NCBI GenBank assembly: GCA_035771165.1
Contig: JAWNZC010000234.1
Coordinates: 1,882,001 to 1,946,000, forward strand
Length of the DNA stretch: 64,000 bases
Direction: 5' to 3'
Source: Paragorgia papillata
Taxonomy: Eukaryota > Cnidaria > Anthozoa > Scleralcyonacea > Coralliidae
The notes beneath the pieces were generated by a model. It was not told the origin of the DNA. It ran no database searches and worked only from the letters and a program-made list of their open reading frames with translations. The translations under genes were made by a program, and so were the position numbers. Positions 10,921 through 22,590 of this stretch are shown in pieces; the stretch's first letter is position 1; every line of letters begins with the position of its first letter.

Positions 10921-12150
10921 AAGACCTTAAAATGGCAAAAATTCATCTCTTCAAAATTAAAAATTACCTACTTTAACGTTTTGGTGGTATGCTTGTAATT
11001 TTCAGTTTTGTGTGGGGACTCTCGGACCCGTCTAAATATTTCAGTGATTTCTCGCCCTTTTTTGAGGTACGAGCTCGGACGTTGCGCAGGTGCAAAACGT
11101 TTGGCAGCGGCGTTCTTCCCACCTGCATCCATGCATAGTCGATGGCGCACTCCAAACCATAAACCATTTATTTTATAACATAGAACATAGAATAATCTTG
11201 ACTAAAAATAATGAGAAACACGGCTTGAAATCAATGTATGGCACAGGAGAAATCAATGTATGGCACAGGAAGTGTTTCGGTTGTGTTTTCTGTTTACTGT
11301 TTGTTTCTTGAACAGCTTTGCATTTATTTTAAATATTCCAAGATCTCCATGGACCTAATCTTCAAATGTCGACACATAGACCAGTTTTATTCGCTTTGTT
11401 TTGGGTAAATGTTTTTATCTTCTTTCTTTCAAAAAATGTATTACAGGAACATTCATTGAAAATTTCAAGTGAATCTGCAGCATAGTCTTTGAGCTATAAA
11501 CTATCAAAGTTTGCCATAGCTTATTCATTTTTGAAGAAATTAATCGCTCGGTTAGAGTGCTTGATAATGTATGCAGTTGCATAACAACAATTTATTATAT
11601 GGCAGCAGCGCTGAGAGGTCCGAATACGGAAATCCTGTAATTTGATTGGTTCATAAGCGGTCGGATATTTCCCGTATCCGCCCGCTCAGAGCGGAATCTG
11701 CCGTTCGGGACCGTAATTTTATAAACAAAATGGCAGTCATGTATCGGCAACAAGATGGATTATATAATTTCAGAACTAACTCATTGTTGAAATATATCGT
11801 GCAGGTATGTTGTTAGAAATTTTATAAGCTTTCATTTGATGTATAGTTCGAGTTTCCACGTTTTGTGAAAGTTTTTAAAATGTCCAAAACGTTCGTGACA
11901 TTGTTCGTAAATTAACATTTACTTCTCACAAGTATTAGAATTCCAGATGATTTTTTATTCAAACTACTTAACGTACGGTCTTGAGCAATATGTCAAACAA
12001 AAGCCATTGAAAATTACTATTTGGGGTAGAAAGTTCAGGATTCTACGTCAACGGAAAGTACTTTAAAAATGGGAAAATGTCTGCCATTTTCTTAGTTCGC
12101 AAGAAAGATGGATCGAGTTTTCACAGAACGTTCACAACAGTTATGGCCAT
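10921..12150. other. Non-coding stretch, nothing recognised
   Basis: Short frames only, none with a domain. The stretch 11610-11720 contains CCGAATACGG and CCGTATCCG arranged as inverted motifs, suggesting a degraded terminal repeat. No other structure was seen. Confidence 0.4.
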
Positions 12151-12151
12151 A

Positions 12152-12321
12152 TAATAAACTACTTATTCACCTCGCTTGTTCGGTCTGTACTGGTGAAATA
12201 TCGGACCTCTGTTTTTTGCACAGACCTCAACTCGCTGCGCTCGTCTCGGTCCGTACTAAAAAAACATCGGTCCGATATTTCACTAGTACAGACCTCACGC
12301 TCGGTCAATAAGTAGTTAGTA
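12152..12321. repeat. Short palindromic MITE-like element
   Basis: CTACTTATTCACC near 12159 is mirrored by CAATAAGTAGTTAG near 12305. Further in, TCTGTACTGGTGAAATATCGG is mirrored by CCGATATTTCACTAGTACAGA. The whole 170-bp stretch can fold on itself. No target duplication was resolved. Confidence 0.65.
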
Positions 12322-12647
12322 TTTCAATATATTCAACCCCAGTCTTTCCTTATTTTGTAACATCAGAAAGGCAACTTTGGCACTTAATATCTCGAAAAGT
12401 ACATGCCAGATCTATTAGTGTATGAGCCAGACGATTTGTTGGTACCACTCTAGAGGAGAAAAGGTGACATACATTTTTGAAAAGGTCTTTAAGCGTAGTA
12501 AATGTATATGTGTGATAGCATTTGCGAATTTGCCAAAGTGTCATCTTCTATCATATATCAGAAAAGTCGTTTTAGCGCATTATTTTGCCTTATGCCGCCA
12601 TGTTAGACAGATCTAAACTTCTATTTTGCGATTTGTAAGGGTCTTGC

Positions 12648-13850
12648 GAGTCCAAAACACGTGCATAAACAATTCGGAAAAAGAATAAAACTAAATGTTA
12701 TACATAGTTAAACATTCTGACAATCAAAAACTGTTACCAAATAAATAGCAACAGTTGTTGCTATGGCAACAATGACATTTCAAAATGGCTGCCAATTACC
12801 CATTGACCTATATATAATGGACCGCGCACGTCACTGGGAGAATTGAAGCCAGCGGCCGCCATCTTAACGGTGCTAAAATATTCGAATTCCTTAATTTTAC
12901 CGTGCCATGTTCGACGTCGCACGGAAAAAAACGCCGTTATTATCCGTAAACGTGCTGTTTTTGACATAAACAGAAACAACAGAATTTTTTGAAAATCGGC
13001 CTATTGATTACTCTAATGAAAAAAAAATTGGACGTCACCAAAGTTTTTTTCGAATTAAATTAGTTTGAAGGGTAATTGCACTGACCTATATAATTATAAT
13101 GGACCGCGCACGTCACTGGGAGAATTGAAGCCAGCGGCCGCCATCTTACGGTGCTAAAATATTCGAATTCCTTAATTTTACCGTGCCATGTTCGACGTCA
13201 AAAAAGACGCCGTTATTATCCGTAAACGTGCTGTTTTTGGTATCAATAGAAACAACACGTATTCAAGACATTATAAATAGACAATAATTTGTCATCACTT
13301 ACAAGACATCCAAAGGATCTCAAAACAAAGCTGAAAATTCGAAGGATTTCTGCATTCGGTTTTTTAAATTAACATGGTGTGATTTCCCAAGATCACTGGT
13401 CCAGCCGTATTCACTCCCAGATTGGAAAAGTATACAGTTGATGTAAAATATTTAAGCCGAAATTGACCATGGTCTGCATGTCCATGAGCAGAAATTGTGA
13501 AGGTAAGTCTCATTTTTTTCTATCAGAAAAATAGCGTATGTTCTTTGGTAAATATTTGGATTTCCAAGCACACCACATGGACAAAAGTGAATATTCAGAA
13601 CATTTTAGGCAATCTTTCTCTCGATTTTATTTCTCGTAGCAAAAGAAAGACACTATAAACTCGTGTTTAAAAACAAATAAAATTTGGCAATTGAACGATG
13701 GCCATGATGTGTACACTTGGACGTCTTCGCGCCGTTTATTTTGTAATATTGCTATGTTGAATAAATGCAACAAAAGGATTAAAAGTACTTTTAAAACTAC
13801 CTGTAAGTCAATATTTAATAAAATTGGCATCCAAATATCCTGTTATTTTT
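12648..13850. repeat. Left arm of a long inverted repeat (partner 26205-28395)
   Basis: Nearly every block is found as its reverse complement in 26205-28395: the CACGTGCATAAACAATTCGG end, the 276-bp units, CATCCAAAGGATCTCAAAAC, CATGTCCATGAGCAGAAATTG, and TGAATAAATGCAACAAAAGG near the inner end. The arm has two 276-bp units where the partner has three, and lacks the LINE insertion present in the partner. The stretch shows no credible gene. Confidence 0.85.
12790..13260 (-). repeat. 276-bp tandem units with a promoter-like core (two copies)
   Basis: The motif CGTAAACGTGCTGTTTTTG recurs 276 bases apart. Each unit, read on the minus strand, holds AAGATGGCGGCCGC and CCCAGTGACGTGCGCGG. The second (inner) unit has an exact match to the YY1-type consensus AAGATGGCGGC; the outer one carries one inserted base (TTAAGATGG preserved). 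The next element carries the same units in the opposite orientation. Confidence 0.8.
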
Positions 13851-14547
13851 TATAAACGGATTGTTAATGAATTATCATTATAATATGTTCTAGAATGACC
13901 CGAGCCTGACGACAGAGAAAGACAGTACAGAACATGGAGACCAGCTTCGCCAAAAATTATTAGGACACGCAGATACAGTAATTCTAGCTTTTATCATAGT
14001 TTTATATAAAAGTTGGAAAACGAATTACTTGCAGTGACAAAATTTTTGGTATTTCTTGTAAGCTTAAAAATATTTTTGACAATATAATATCGTTACGTTA
14101 GGAAAAAAATCTAGTTTTTTGTTTAGAAAATGTTAGCCTATTGACAAGTAGCGTGATTGACAACATTGGCCTTTGATGCTTAATATAACTGTATCTTTAA
14201 TAAATCAAGTACGATCTCTAACTTTGAGTCAATTAAATACGATATAAAAACTACCCAAATATAAAGTGTTGTGTCATTCTTGGGGAAGACAAACCCTCGC
14301 ATCAAACGCTGCAATCAGATTGATTTGCAGTAGCTTCTTTCCAGACACCTTTCTTCCTATTGTCACAAAAATTACCAAGTACAGACATGGAGTCTCCTTA
14401 TAGCCAAATACAGTACTTTGTGGCTCGTTGACGAGAGGGGAAATGTATAAATAGATAAAACACAACCTTGGACAGTCTTACCGCCATCTTGTCGAAGTCG
14501 AACTGTCAGGTGATATAAAAATAGATGTAAGGTGTGGTCAGTGCAAT
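13851..14547. other. Intergenic stretch upstream of the THAP exon
   Basis: AT-rich and without a recognisable gene. It probably holds the 5' end and promoter of the P-element-like transposon that follows; CCGCCATCTTG at 14482-14492 resembles a YY1 site on the minus strand. Terminal inverted repeats were not found. Confidence 0.35.
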
Positions 14548-14618
14548 ATGCCAAGGTGTGTTGGGTATGGGTGTAAAAATTCAGAATCTTCAAAGGATTC
14601 TCAACAAACATTTCACAG
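14548..14618 (+). pseudogene. THAP exon 1 of a P-element/THAP9-like transposon
   Basis: ATG at 14548 begins MPRCVGYGCKNSES, the first zinc pair (C-x4-C) of a THAP DNA-binding domain. The exon ends CAG at 14618 before GTAATA, a good splice donor, in phase 2. The next exon begins at 15124 after a TCAAAG acceptor and restores the frame as HRFPKDP, the usual THAP continuation. The exon itself is intact; it is marked as a pseudogene because the downstream transposase part is broken. Confidence 0.8.
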
Positions 14619-15123
14619 GTAATATTAGAGGGGTTATATCTTTTGCATATTTTAAGGCAAGACTTAAAATAATTGTCTGGCATTTGTCTGGCTTTTAGGG
14701 AGCTATGCATGAAAGAGGTTTTTATATAAATAAATAGTGTAAACCATTAAGTTTTTAGCACTTCTTAATAACTCACTTGCACAACCACTATATGTATATA
14801 TACTGTACATGTGTACTGTAATCAATGGGTATATTTGTCTACTTAATAAGCCCTGGCTTTAAAATAATTGTTCAAAATAATATGAACATGCAACTTGTCA
14901 AATATAAGTGCATGGAAATGCAATAAATAAGTTAAAACTAGAATACAGTACTTACACAATCTTTGATAAATAATATACTATATTAACCCTGTTGGAAAAT
15001 TTTTCTGTAGTACATTATACAGTAAATTTTTATAATACAGTAATAAACAGATAAAGTAAAATATGTGACAGTAACACATAAACAACAGATAAAAGAAATA
15101 TATATTGCTATAATTTATCAAAG

Positions 15124-15324
15124 GTTTCCAAAAGATCCTGACAAACTTCAAAACTGGCTGTGGAATGTCAGGTTGAGTGATTTCAAACCCTCGCCAAATG
15201 ATAGGTTGTGCTCAGATCATTTTCAAGAGTCATGTTTTGACAGGCCAGGCAGAACCACACGCCTCAATGAAAGTGCCGTGCCAACAATCTTTGAATTTCC
15301 TGAACATTTGCAAATGGTATACAG
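15124..15324 (+). pseudogene. THAP exon 2, second half of the THAP zinc finger
   Basis: The exon encodes RFPKDPDKLQNWLWNVR, then RLCSDHF, which supplies the final C-x2-H of the C2CH finger. AVPTIF closes the domain. All canonical THAP features (proline, tryptophan, C2CH, AVPTIF) are present across exons 1 and 2. The exon ends at ACAG before GTATGT. The THAP domain binds transposon ends in P elements and is also found in host transcription factors; here the transposase sequence that follows makes a P-type element the likely source. Confidence 0.85.
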
Positions 15325-15466
15325 GTATGTCCACTTCAAATATCCCTGCTACTTTTCACATTCTTGTATAACAGCGGAATCGTAATACTGTACCCAAATA
15401 TCTGTTTGATAGAAAAATATCACACACTAGAGCTACTCTACATGTACAGCATTTCATTTCATTTAG

Positions 15467-17270
15467 AAAACAAAAGAGAGGAAAAGCCCAGTAGAAAGAC
15501 GTCAATCAGCAAATGCAAACTTACCTTCTACATCAACATGTTCATCTCCAATTCCCTTTAAAAGTGTAGAGCATGATCATACATACTGCATGCATTAATG
15601 CATCACCAAAATCCCTAAAGAGAAAATCAGATGTACTACTTAATTGAAGAGAGCAAAACTCTAAGGAAGAAGCTGAAATTGACCCAGCAAAAAAACAGGC
15701 GTTTGACAAAAAATGTAAGTCATTAGAGGATATAATACAAACCCTCACTGATAATGCCTTGATTTCTACAGAATGCCGGGAGACTCTACATCAAACAATT
15801 TCAGATATCTCTGCACAGCTTGTCAAAAGGCTAATGAAGAAAAAGAATACATCAAGCTATTCTCCTGAACTGCGGTCATTTGCTATGACTTTGCAATACT
15901 ACTCAGCAAAGGCATATGAATTTGTCCGCAAAACCTTCAACCTTGCTCTTCAACATCAAGCCCAAATACGTAAATGTATAGCAAGATTCCAGCTGGCCCA
16001 GGGTTCACAGAACCAGCATTCCAAGCTTAAACACACACATACGAAAAGCTCAAGAGCAAAATAAAGAGATTGTGTGTGCTCTGATGCTTGATGAGATGGC
16101 CATTCGAAAACATATTTCTTGGAATGGAAACTCATTCCTGGGTTATGTTGATCTTGGCTGTGATGTGAATGATGATGATTCTACACCAGTGGCCAAAAAT
16201 GCACTTGTCTTCATGGTTGTTGCGCTGAATGAGTCATGGAAAGTACCTTGCGGATACTTTTTTATTGACTCATTAACAGGCAGAGAACGCGCTAACCTTG
16301 TTACTCAGTGCATTCAGAGGCTTCATGATGTTGGTGTAAAAGTTGTATCACTTACATGTGACGGTCCATCCTGCCATTTTGCAATGCTGACAGCTTTAGG
16401 AGCTCAAATGAAAGTCCCAAACCTTGTCCCTTACTTTTAACATCCATCAAATCCTAATAAGAAGGTGTATGTCCTCCTAGATGTTTGTCATATGCTGAAA
16501 TTAGTCAGAAATACATTATCTGATAAAGGCATCTTGAAAGATGGCAATGGAAAATGTATTTCATGGCAATTTCTGGTGGAGTTACATAAGCTTCAGGAAG
16601 AAGAGGGTCTTCGGCTTGGCAACAAGATGAAAGCAGCTCACCTGGAATGGAAAAAGCAGAAGATGAAAGTGAACCTCGCCACCCAAGTCATCAGTGGCAG
16701 TGTTGCAGATGCCCTTGAATACTGTACAAAGCATCTAAAGCTCCCTCAATTTGAAGATTGCACGGCAACAGTGAAGTTCATACGTGTTTTTGACAATCTG
16801 TTTGATGTTTTGAACTAACGGAACCCACTAGGAAAAGGCTACAAATCACCACTGCGACAATCCAACCAAAAGGAATGGGATCCATTTCTCAAGGAAGCTG
16901 ATATGCCTACATTGCGGCCTTGACAGATGCAGAGGGGAAATCCTTACATTTTTCCAAAAGGAAAACAGGTTTTGTTGGCTTCCTGTGTGGAATTAAAAGT
17001 GTCCAAGGCATCTTTCAAGATCTGGTTGCCCAGCAGTCTGCACAACTAAAGTATGTCTTGACGTACAAGCTAAGCCAAGACCATCTGGATGTTTTCTTTT
17101 CTGCCATCCGTGCTGCTGGTGGATTCAACAACAGTCCCACTACCCAACAGTTCACAGCTGCATACAAGCGGTTACTGATGAGAAGCACTATAAGAGGGAA
17201 AGGAAATGTCTCTCAGATAGATGACACCAGCATCTTGGAAGTCATTGGAGATTCCTGTTGGGTTGCCAGT
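15467..17270 (+). pseudogene. P-element/THAP9-like transposase, frameshifted
   Basis: After an ATTTAG acceptor come a linker, a basic coiled coil (KKLKLTQQKNRRL) and SLEDIIQTL, and then the RNase H-like catalytic region in several frames. LMLDEMAIRKH near 16081 carries the first catalytic aspartate block, followed by GYVDLG. SLTCDGPSCHFAML near 16350 is a second aspartate block. VLLDVCHMLKLVRN and KLSQDHLDVFFSAIR near 17070, then GGFNNSPTT, mark the C-terminal part. Frameshifts or stops occur around 15590, 15715, 16010, 16438, 16816 and 16915. Similarity ends near 17270, close to the next transposon. Family: THAP9/P-element transposase; dead copy. Confidence 0.85.
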
Positions 17271-17679
17271 GGTACAACACTCACCATTTCAGAAGCCAGG
17301 CCTTCCCGGGAATGGTGTGCGATCGCACGCGCACGCCTTGACACACGCCAGAGCTTCTCAAGAAGTGCGATTGATCGCACGCCTCGATTAGGCTACAATG
17401 CAAAACAACAAAACTATAACATTTCATCATTTCAGCGCAAATCACCAGAAATTAGACGTCTTCTAAGCTCTTTTATTTTTATATTATCTCCGAGACACAA
17501 TAACAATGTGGCAAGCAGTGATGTACTAATTAGTGTGAAATTGGCACACCCTTTTCAGTTGTCAAACAAATGGTTGTGATTGGACAGCCTTTGCTTGGAA
17601 ACGGAAGCACTTATAAGGTTGTTCTAAAAGCGTCTCACGAGTAACGAAAAGCTTTCCGCACTGTTTACTCTAGTTCAGG

Positions 17680-19923
17680 ATGGCTTCGTCGGCTAAGAAA
17701 ACGAAAGGTGTGGTGAAAGAGTTAAATACTTTTTTGAAATGGGGAAAAAGCAACATAATCGGCCACAAAGTTGAAACCATAGATTCCAAGGAGTATGTGA
17801 CCAAAAAATGGTGCAAATTGTGTGCCAAATACAAAAATCAGTCAAAGTTAAACGTTAAAGTTAAATCAGTTAAACGCTGTCAAAGCTTTTGCAGATGGCA
17901 CCGAAGTTGTTACAAAGTTCCAGGTAAACGTATAACCTATTTAACTAAACTAAACTTACTGTATTGTAACTAGTTATAAGCTCGTGCATCGATAACTCGA
18001 TATAAACACGTTATCTATTTCTTAAATGATAAACTTTGCAGTCGATTGATTGTACACTTTACTGAGAAGAACAAGGATATTAAATATCCATCCTAAATAA
18101 ACCTTATGTATTTGATAGGTTGATCGGCACTTACTCGGTGAAGCTCATAAGATTGCCTTGATGATAGACAACCGCCAACCTGTGGAAGAGCGATTGGAAT
18201 CAAGTAATAAACGGCCTGTCCAACCTGACATTTGAAAGTTTATAAATGATTCTGCCCGGGAATCATTCAAAAAGTTAATGAAAACAGCCTATGAGATGGC
18301 TTTAACACCGTCGATGCCACACAGTCACTTCAAGGTTCTCGTTAAATGCCAGCGTGAAAATGGAGTCAGATTAGTCGAAGGCAAAGACGGAGGGAATGCA
18401 GCTCGAGAATTCATCCATTGCATATCAGATGCAATCAGAGAAAAATGTGCCGCTGTCATTGCAGGCAGCCACTTTATATCTATATTGTCGGATGGCTCAC
18501 AGGCTAAGAAGACGAACGACGAAAAAGAACTGATTCTTGTGCGAACAGAGCGAAACGGCATACCAGTATATTTTGTCATGTCATGAACAGAGCGAAACGG
18601 CATACCAGTATATCTTGTCGTGTCATTGCTTGAGATGGCAGATCTTGGCGGGTCGAATGCTGATTCTATCAAAGCTGCCATTGACAGTGTTTTCGCGATG
18701 ATGCAAGATGACGAAGATGTCAAAGGTCCTATTCCCCTCTTCGACTACAACACAAAGGTGGTCAGCGCAACTGCGGATGGTGCCAATGTAAACCTTGGAG
18801 TTTACTCTGGAGTGTTAACACAAATGACAAATGAAAGAGAGTGGCTCGTTACTATTCACTGTGTCAACCATCGTCTCGAGCTTGCTTTAAAAGACGTCGT
18901 GAAAGGCTTCCATCACTTCAGTGAAATCGATTCCTTTTATCGAGGCATTTGGTCTTTATTAAAAAACTCAGGAAAATTGAAGGCCGAGATCAGAAAAGCT
19001 TGTGAAGCACTGAATATTACTTGCCACTCGTTATCGAAGATCCATGGAACGCGTTTTTTAAACCACCGCAGAAGAGGTCTTGCGAAGCTTCTCCACAACC
19101 GGCCTGCATGCCCTGATCACAGCATTTGATAATGCATTGGCCACAAGTACAGGATATCGCCCAGAAACGCGGGCTAATTAAACTGTTCGGGTTTTTGAAA
19201 AAACTTAAGAGCTACCTCTTTCTTTGCCAAGTTGCTTGATATTTGGATGTACTTGAAACCTTAGGTCCTCTCTCTTTGGTTTTTGAAAAGAACAAATTAA
19301 TGGCCTTTGAGGTCCCAGGCTCAGTGGAAAGAACGCTGGATGAACTAGAGGAAATTTCTGAAGCTGACGTGCAAGAACTGTCACTTACAAGCTATTTAGC
19401 AAAATTTCGCTTCGATGGTGGTGATGGAGCTGATGGTCGTAATTCTGTGAGAGCAACGTACCCAAAAGCCGGGCATGAAAAGCGTAAACCCAATAACCGA
19501 GAATACCTAGAAATTAATTTAGAGCAAATGAATGGCGTTGGCATGGAAGCAGTTCAGAGGACTGTACAAATAAGGAAAGATGCTGCAGATCGTCTACGCC
19601 CACTTATCCGTAATCGCTTTTCCTCTTTTGACCAGGAAGTATTCAAGACAACCACCTGGCTTGATCCTAAGTTTTGGGACAATTCTGACAAAAACTACGG
19701 GAAGGAAGATATAACGAAGGTTTGTGATAGATTTGAAAAACCCTTAGCTGCTGTTGGGTTTGAAAAATCTCGCGTATTGGGGGAATGGTGTTCGCTAAAG
19801 GCATTGCAAAGATCGTTGTACCCAAGTGCAATATGCAACTATTACAATCAGTTGCCATTATTGTCTGTCCAGTATATTTATAAGAAGTTGCCATGCATTT
19901 GCATGAACCATAATTATTTATAA
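17680..19923 (+). pseudogene. hAT-type transposase-like gene related to ZNF862-like proteins, broken
   Basis: The gene starts at MASSAKKTKGVVKELNTF and has a short zinc-finger-like segment, KWCKLCAKYKNQ. After an intron or gap comes SILSDGSQAKKTNDEKEL, then IPVYLVVSLLEMADLGG, DGANVNLGVYSG and IHCVNHRLELALKD, blocks typical of the hAT-related ZNF862-like family common in invertebrate genomes. An in-frame TGA at 18584 was produced by a 42-bp tandem duplication. Frameshifts follow near 18230, 19120 and 19220. The last segment (19243-19923) has the KDAADRLRPLIRNRF and TTWLDPKFWD blocks. No C-terminal hAT dimerisation domain was seen, so the copy is also truncated. Confidence 0.75.
18543..18626 (+). 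repeat. 42-bp tandem duplication creating a stop in the hAT gene
   Basis: GAACAGAGCGAAACGGCATA begins each unit, at 18543 and 18585. The units differ at three positions (ATTTTGTCATG versus ATCTTGTCGTG), so the duplication is not brand new. Because 42 is a multiple of three the frame is kept, but the junction reads TCA TGA. Confidence 0.95.
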
Positions 19924-20136
19924 CAGACATTTCCACACGGAGTCATTGGATCACATCGGCTAATTTAAAAAAAGTTCAGACTACCAATACAATACTTTTG
20001 TTTGTCCAAAATTTTGTGATAGCCAATCATGTCCCTCCCACGTAGTCCATGCACTTCATATTGAAAGGTCTATTAGTTGCAGGAACACAAAATACTTTTA
20101 ATATTACTATCAATACTGAAACAAAATGCTCATTTA

Positions 20137-20452
20137 GACAAAGTTGGTAAAGGATTTAGCACAAAGTGTTCGAAATCATAAGAGGCTGGCAAAAAAGAAG
20201 TCAACAACGGATACCATTGTGGATAATGCAAAAGAGATATTAATTTATGAGGATGTTCAAGGCAATGTAGTAATTGATACAAATTTGCTTGAAAGGACTC
20301 TTTCTGAGTTGAAGAAGGAGTCAAAGAAGAACAAGCCCTCTGAGGTACATAACTATCTGCTAGTTGCAACATCTACACACTTTGGCATTGCCTTAGAGCT
20401 AAAAAATGGCAATATTACTGTAGCTGGTCATGTGACTAGAAGAATTTGTTAA
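20137..20452 (+). CDS. Unrecognised exon, possible part of a spliced gene
   Basis: After CATTTAG, which fits an acceptor, a frame of about 105 codons reads KLVKDLAQSVRNHKRLAKKK and later YEDVQGNVVIDTNLLERTL, then ends at a TAA at 20450. It has believable amino-acid composition, with a basic helix and a mixed acidic-basic segment, but no domain I know. A second frame directly after (NFTDFINTMPTITTILE) looks like its continuation after a frameshift. It may belong with the exons at 21376 and 21929. Confidence 0.4.
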
Positions 20453-20624
20453 TTTCACTGATTTCATCAACACAATGCCAACAATTACCACAATCCTGGA
20501 AAGTTACCCAGTTTTAACCAATCCATGTTGGGTATGTACTGTATTTTTTTAGAATATTTTTGTATTAATGAGCCATGTTCACAAGATACAAATAATACTG
20601 TATACAATTTCAAAACATATCAAT

Positions 20625-21110
20625 ATGAAATGAAAATGAAGTTTGTCTTATTTAAAAGAACACTTAAAATGATAGAGTAACATATTTTGCAGTTTTTGGT
20701 TTCCTTGCTTCGTTTTTGAGATATTTCAGTTTGTTTGATAATGTAAATTTTTCTTATAAGATAACTTTACGTCACTCTTTGCATAATGACTTATCGCAAA
20801 ACATTATATATCTTTGTTATTATCAAACAAAAACACTAAAATTTACAGACTCTGTTGTAGGAGAAACACTCGCACATGGTTCCTGATTCGCCAAGTACTT
20901 TTGTTCGATAATAACAAAGATATAGAGCACTTTGCAGTAACTCATTATGCAAACTGTGCTGTAAAGTTATCTTATAAGTCAAATTTGCATATCAAACAAA
21001 CTGAAATATCTCAAAAACGAAGCAAGGAAACGAAAATCTGTAAAAGATGTTACTTTGTGATTTTAAGTGTTCTTTCAAGATAAACATAATTTTCGTTTCG
21101 TAGGCACTTT
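20625..21110. repeat. Foldback element containing TTTGCATATCAAACAAAC
   Basis: Left-arm blocks AAAGAACACTTAAAAT, TTTCCTTGCTTCG and GAGATATTTCAGTTTGTTTG return as reverse complements at about 20990-21075. TATCTTTGTTATTATC near the centre is likewise inverted. Part of the right arm also recurs at 31895-32030, next to another palindrome, so this is a dispersed family. Confidence 0.8.
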
Positions 21111-21375
21111 AATACCCCTTTTCAAGATCAATCCAACCATATTTCCACACCCCCCCTTTCACACAAAAAAATATTCCTCCCCTTGCAGCTGCTTTACAAT
21201 TTTCCTGCGCCTTTTGAAGTGAGGGGAGGGTGTGGTTCCAACTGGAGCATGTGATTGTGATCATGGTCAAACAACACAAAAACTGCTTTGCTACTCAGGT
21301 AACCAATAAAATTACAAGAATTGTTACAAATAAATATTTATTTTTCTTGTTTGCATACTATATTTTATATTGTAG

Positions 21376-21457
21376 ATGATTTTCAAGCAAGTTTGGTACT
21401 AGAATTTCCAAATTTTGAAGATTATGTACAGGAGAAGATTAAGCTTCTATTTGCCAG
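21376..21457 (+). CDS. Unrecognised internal exon
   Basis: Bounded by TTGTAG and a GCCAG/GTAAAT donor, it encodes DDFQASLVLEFPNFEDYVQE and then KIKLLFA. Its 3' phase matches exactly the exon starting at 21929, which argues for a real spliced transcript. No family recognised. Confidence 0.5.
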
Positions 21458-21928
21458 GTAAATTAAACAAAAACACCAGTTGCTGCAATTGTCATGTCTC
21501 ATTATTTTACAGCTACAGTACTTAATTTGCATTTACAGTGAGAATGAGATGAAGGTTAAATTATGACCTTCGACCTTCACTACAAAACCTTTGTGAAGGT
21601 TCGAGCCTTTGTTCTAGGCACCTCCCACTTCCCTACATATTTTTCTAGTTTTAAAACAATAAATTAATAGAATTATATCTCACAAATGTGGAAAGGTTTA
21701 ACTCTTTCATGACTGAGGGTTCTCCCCTTGACGAGGAAAATCATCTAGCCACAGTAAAATACTAAAGTCAGCATCGGACTTGAGAGTCTGATTCACCATT
21801 TTTTTGCCAATGTGAGAAAAAATATTGCCCGTCGCATGTATCCGTGGCTTAACAAATGCAACATATATATGTATGCATTCTCTTAGTACTGTTTTAATTG
21901 AAGATGATACATTTTCATTCACATGCAG

Positions 21929-22061
21929 CATCTACAATCTCATGGTTGGGAATAATAAAGAAGCTAATCCAGAGAAGAGCTCACTGAAGATGAACAACTT
22001 ATCCAAAACATGGAAAGCCAGGTCAATGGCAAAAAAAACTTCAATATTTAATATGATTCAG
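21929..22061 (+). CDS. Unrecognised internal exon, in phase with the previous one
   Basis: Acceptor ACATGCAG, donor ATTCAG/GTAATT. It encodes SIYNLMVGNNKEANPEKSSL followed by KMNNLSKTWKARSMAKK. The codon split between AG at 21457 and C at 21929 is completed correctly. The exon ends exactly on a codon boundary. A further 3' exon was not found, so the gene may be truncated. Confidence 0.5.
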
Positions 22062-22590
22062 GTAATTGATAAAAATTAGTACATCAAATTGAATAGTTGT
22101 TACTTACTTAACTTAACTTGTTACTTCCCATCTGCACATTAACAATGTGACACAGTTGAACCCCTCTTATTAATGCATGGCACCCCTCTTATTATTATTA
22201 ATGCATGGCACCCCTCTTAACCTTAGCGTGCTATTCCCAGAATATTCCTGGAGCCACACTGAATAGAGTATCTGTATGTACAACTATCCCGGGATTAGCA
22301 CTACTAGAGTTACAGTAAGCGGACATTACCCTTAAAGCGACAACCCGCTTAAGCTCTCTATTATGACAATTGACAACATCACCTACCTAAGTGGTTGGAC
22401 ACCCCTCTTAAATGGACCTTCTTCTAAAGCAGACACCTAATAGTGGTGTCTGTTTAACAGGGGTCCTCTAGGTATTTTATCCTTATAAATGCTGTATTTC
22501 TCTCACAAATGCTTGATCTTACGTAGGCATTGTTTACATTGTGGTTATAATGCATTTGTATCAATTATATAATACATGTATCCTTTGGCA
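22062..22590. other. Non-coding stretch
   Basis: 22155-22220 holds a near-duplicated GCATGGCACCCCTCTTATTA segment, and there is a further ACCCCTCTTA at 22400. No gene was seen. Confidence 0.5.
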
